DNA of 5,610 bases from COMBO-56-21 sp041559015 (GTDB taxonomy: Archaea > Thermoplasmatota > Thermoplasmata > UBA10834): NCBI GenBank assembly GCA_041559015.1, contig JBFFED010000063.1:1-5610 (forward strand), read 5' to 3'. The notes under the pieces are model-generated. The model did no database searches and was not told the DNA's origin. It saw only the letters and a list, made by a program, of their open reading frames with translations. Each line of letters begins with the position of its first letter. Positions within the stretch are counted from its first letter, which is position 1. Below, piece by piece: positions 4,533 to 5,610 of the stretch. The translations under genes and the position numbers were made by a program.

Positions 4533-4576
4533 GTGTCTTTTGATTCGCTTCTCACATTCGAGAATACCTATCCGGG

Positions 4577-4619
4577 TCGCGGACCGCGAGCGCGGGTGAA
4601 GTGTTACACACCCTGTTAC
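4577..4619. promoter_or_regulatory. Inverted and direct repeats in the divergent promoter region, possible operator
   Basis: TCGCG-GAC-CGCGA at 4577-4589 is a perfect five-base dyad. GTGT-T-ACAC at 4601-4609 is a second short dyad. TGTTAC occurs twice, at 4602-4607 and 4614-4619, twelve bases apart, roughly one helical turn. These lie between the TATA box of the basic-peptide genes and that of the GTPase gene, where a regulator of either could bind. No regulator is identified. Confidence 0.25.
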
Positions 4620-4640
4620 CGCGGCGAAACCGTGAAAAGA

Positions 4641-4648
4641 TTTTATAC
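4641..4648 (+). promoter_or_regulatory. TATA box of the small GTPase gene
   Basis: TTTTATAC is the best archaeal TATA match in the window and is preceded by an A-rich GAAAAGA that could act as the BRE. A start about 26 bases downstream gives an mRNA beginning near 4671. The leader would then be about 20 bases and contain AAGGAG at 4675-4680. Confidence 0.62.
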
Positions 4649-4691
4649 AACAGCTCTCCATACATCAACAGAACAAGGAGCGTCTTGACCA

Positions 4692-5234
4692 TTGCCACAG
4701 GCTGAGGACACGAAGAAGCTCAAGATTTGCTTGATCGGTGATGTCGGTGTCGGTAAGACAAGTCTGATCAGGCGCTATGTGCTGGACGTTTTCGATGACA
4801 AGTACATAGCGACCATCGGCACCAAGGTGACTAAGAAGGAGATAGAGGTCAAAGACCCGAAGACCGGGGAACCTCAGAACGTCGTGCTGCTGGTGTGGGA
4901 CATCATGGGCCAGCCGAGCTTCAGGGAGGTCTTGAGAGAGGCCTATTTCTATGGCGTCGAGGGCGCGATCGCCGTGTGCGATGTGACGAGCATGGAGAGC
5001 CTGGGCGAGCTGAGATATTGGATCAAGGCGATGACCGCGACCACAGGGAAGGTCCCAATAGTGTTCCTCGGGAACAAGTGCGACCTGCGGGAGGAGACCC
5101 GTGTGCCCTATCAGGACATCGAGGTCTTCGCTAAGAAGCATGATTCCCCCGCGCTGCTCACCTCCGCCAAGACAGGTTACAACGTCGAGCAGGCTTTCTC
5201 AACACTCGTCGAGAAGATCCTGTACCCGAAGTGA
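4692..5234 (+). CDS. Ras/Rab-like small GTPase
   Basis: The 180-residue product is a single G domain of Ras-superfamily size with every guanine-nucleotide motif intact. The P-loop is GDVGVGKT (16-23), switch I has Thr41 in YIATIGTK at the position of Ras Thr35, G3 is WDIMGQ (69-74) with the catalytic-type Gln74, G4 is NKCD (128-131) and G5 is TSAK (157-160). It should bind and hydrolyse GTP as a molecular switch in the cytosol. The closest look is Rab/Ras rather than Arf or bacterial Era types. There is no C-terminal cysteine for prenylation and no membrane segment. Archaeal relatives are known, but their partners are mostly unknown; none is obvious here. The start is TTG at 4692: an in-frame TGA at 4686-4688 excludes anything earlier, the next in-frame candidate (TTG at codon 14) is inside the first strand, and AAGGAG ends 11 bases upstream. 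It is divergent from the tiny basic-peptide genes and 62 bases before the amidohydrolase gene. Confidence 0.93.
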   Translation: MPQAEDTKKLKICLIGDVGVGKTSLIRRYVLDVFDDKYIATIGTKVTKKEIEVKDPKTGEPQNVVLLVWDIMGQPSFREVLREAYFYGVEGAIAVCDVTSMESLGELRYWIKAMTATTGKVPIVFLGNKCDLREETRVPYQDIEVFAKKHDSPALLTSAKTGYNVEQAFSTLVEKILYPK

Positions 5235-5245
5235 GTTCGTCTCAC
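5231..5245. other. Short hairpin over the GTPase stop codon
   Basis: GTGAG, a TTCGT loop and CTCAC can form a five-base-pair stem that includes the TGA stop of the GTPase gene. No T-run follows. It may slow or end the transcript or be chance. Confidence 0.2.
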
Positions 5246-5255
5246 GGCGGGTGAA

Positions 5256-5266
5256 GGATAATATCC
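5256..5266 (+). promoter_or_regulatory. Possible TATA box / dyad ahead of the amidohydrolase gene
   Basis: GGATA-A-TATCC is an 11-base dyad whose core ATAATAT resembles a TATA box. Its centre lies 36 bases before the TTG at 5297, implying a leader of about ten bases that contains GAGG at 5288-5291. The gene may therefore have its own promoter rather than depend on the GTPase transcript. Confidence 0.35.
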
Positions 5267-5296
5267 GCGATAGACCATCACATCAGCGAGGCGGTC

Positions 5297-5610
5297 TTGT
5301 TGGACCCTAGGTGTGCTGACGCGGTATTCTACAACGGTGATATCTACACGATGGACGGAGAGCGCCCTCTGGTGCGCGCGCTGGCGGTCGCGGATGGCCG
5401 GGTCGTCGGGACAGGGGGAGTCGATGAGGTCAAGGGTGCCGCACCAAGGGGCTGCGATAGATATGACCTTGGAGGCCGCCCGGTCGTCCCCGGATTCATC
5501 GACAGTCACACGCATTTCATACAGATGGGACTCGACTCCATGAGCGTCGACCTGTCTCAGACGAGGTCGCTCGATGAGGCCCTGAGCGACATCAGGACGG
5601 CCGCTCGGAA
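5297..5610 (+). CDS. Amidohydrolase, YtcJ-like (N-terminal part, runs off the window)
   Basis: The first 104 residues are present. They show the start of the small beta-sandwich domain of metal-dependent amidohydrolases (ADAVFYNGDIYTMDGE at residues 7-22, then ALAVADGRVVGTG at 28-40). The junction to the TIM barrel is PGFIDSHTHF (65-74), in which His71 and His73 form the HxH metal-binding pair. The opening NGDIYTMD and the PGFIDSHTHF spacing fit the YtcJ/Amidohydro_3 group, hydrolases acting on amide or related C-N bonds of unknown substrates, usually 500-550 residues long. The rest of the active site lies beyond the window. TTG at 5297 is preferred because GAGG ends five bases before it. TTG at 5300 is the next codon, and no ATG or GTG occurs in frame before Met19. 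The frame is closed upstream by TGA at 5252-5254. Confidence 0.85.
   Translation, partial: MLDPRCADAVFYNGDIYTMDGERPLVRALAVADGRVVGTGGVDEVKGAAPRGCDRYDLGGRPVVPGFIDSHTHFIQMGLDSMSVDLSQTRSLDEALSDIRTAAR

Noticed and set aside
4202..4543. Plus-strand frame encoding a poly-Phe run
   Set aside because: It is the antisense reading of the lysine repeat and lacks a ribosome site.

Overview
The window looks like a piece of an archaeal chromosome, GC-rich and densely packed. AT-rich TATA-like boxes sit 25-35 bases ahead of several starts, leaders are short or absent, GTG and TTG starts occur, and a stand-alone Uri/DUF123 endonuclease, a DUF1614 membrane protein and a Ras-like GTPase lie close together. A Thermoplasmata-type euryarchaeote is my best guess; this is inference from gene content, not a phylogenetic result. 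No tRNA, rRNA, CRISPR array, transposase or other mobile element was recognised.

Layout. Positions 1-39 (minus) hold the first 13 codons of a gene that leaves the window. A CaCA-type (sodium/calcium exchanger family) membrane protein follows at 121-1191 (minus). Its second alpha repeat is recognisable, but several classical ion-ligand positions are changed. A very short divergent gap separates it from a Uri-family GIY-YIG nuclease (1211-1696, plus). A DUF1614 membrane protein (1741-2514, plus) follows behind a T-rich element that can serve as terminator and TATA box at once. It converges on an MFS transporter of the fosmidomycin-resistance type (2511-3722, minus), and the two stop codons share one CTAG palindrome.

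Positions 3774-4165 are gene-poor, with only a 48-codon ORF carrying a CxxC pair and two hairpins. Next come two minus-strand genes for tiny, very basic peptides. One is a 28-residue Cys-Gly-Lys-Cys peptide with an almost pure lysine tail, preceded by the best Shine-Dalgarno site in the window (4306-4392). The other is a 32-residue Lys/Arg-rich peptide just downstream (4166-4264). Both are below usual gene-caller cut-offs and are the least explained part of the window.

On the other side of a 0.18 kb divergent promoter region lies a complete Ras/Rab-like small GTPase (4692-5234, plus), followed by the start of a YtcJ-like amidohydrolase (5297 to the window end, plus).

The genes do not form one obvious pathway. 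Three encode polytopic membrane proteins (exchanger, DUF1614, MFS), but each appears to have its own promoter. The tightest functional grouping suggested by the layout is the tiny basic-peptide pair, probably cotranscribed and divergent from the GTPase.
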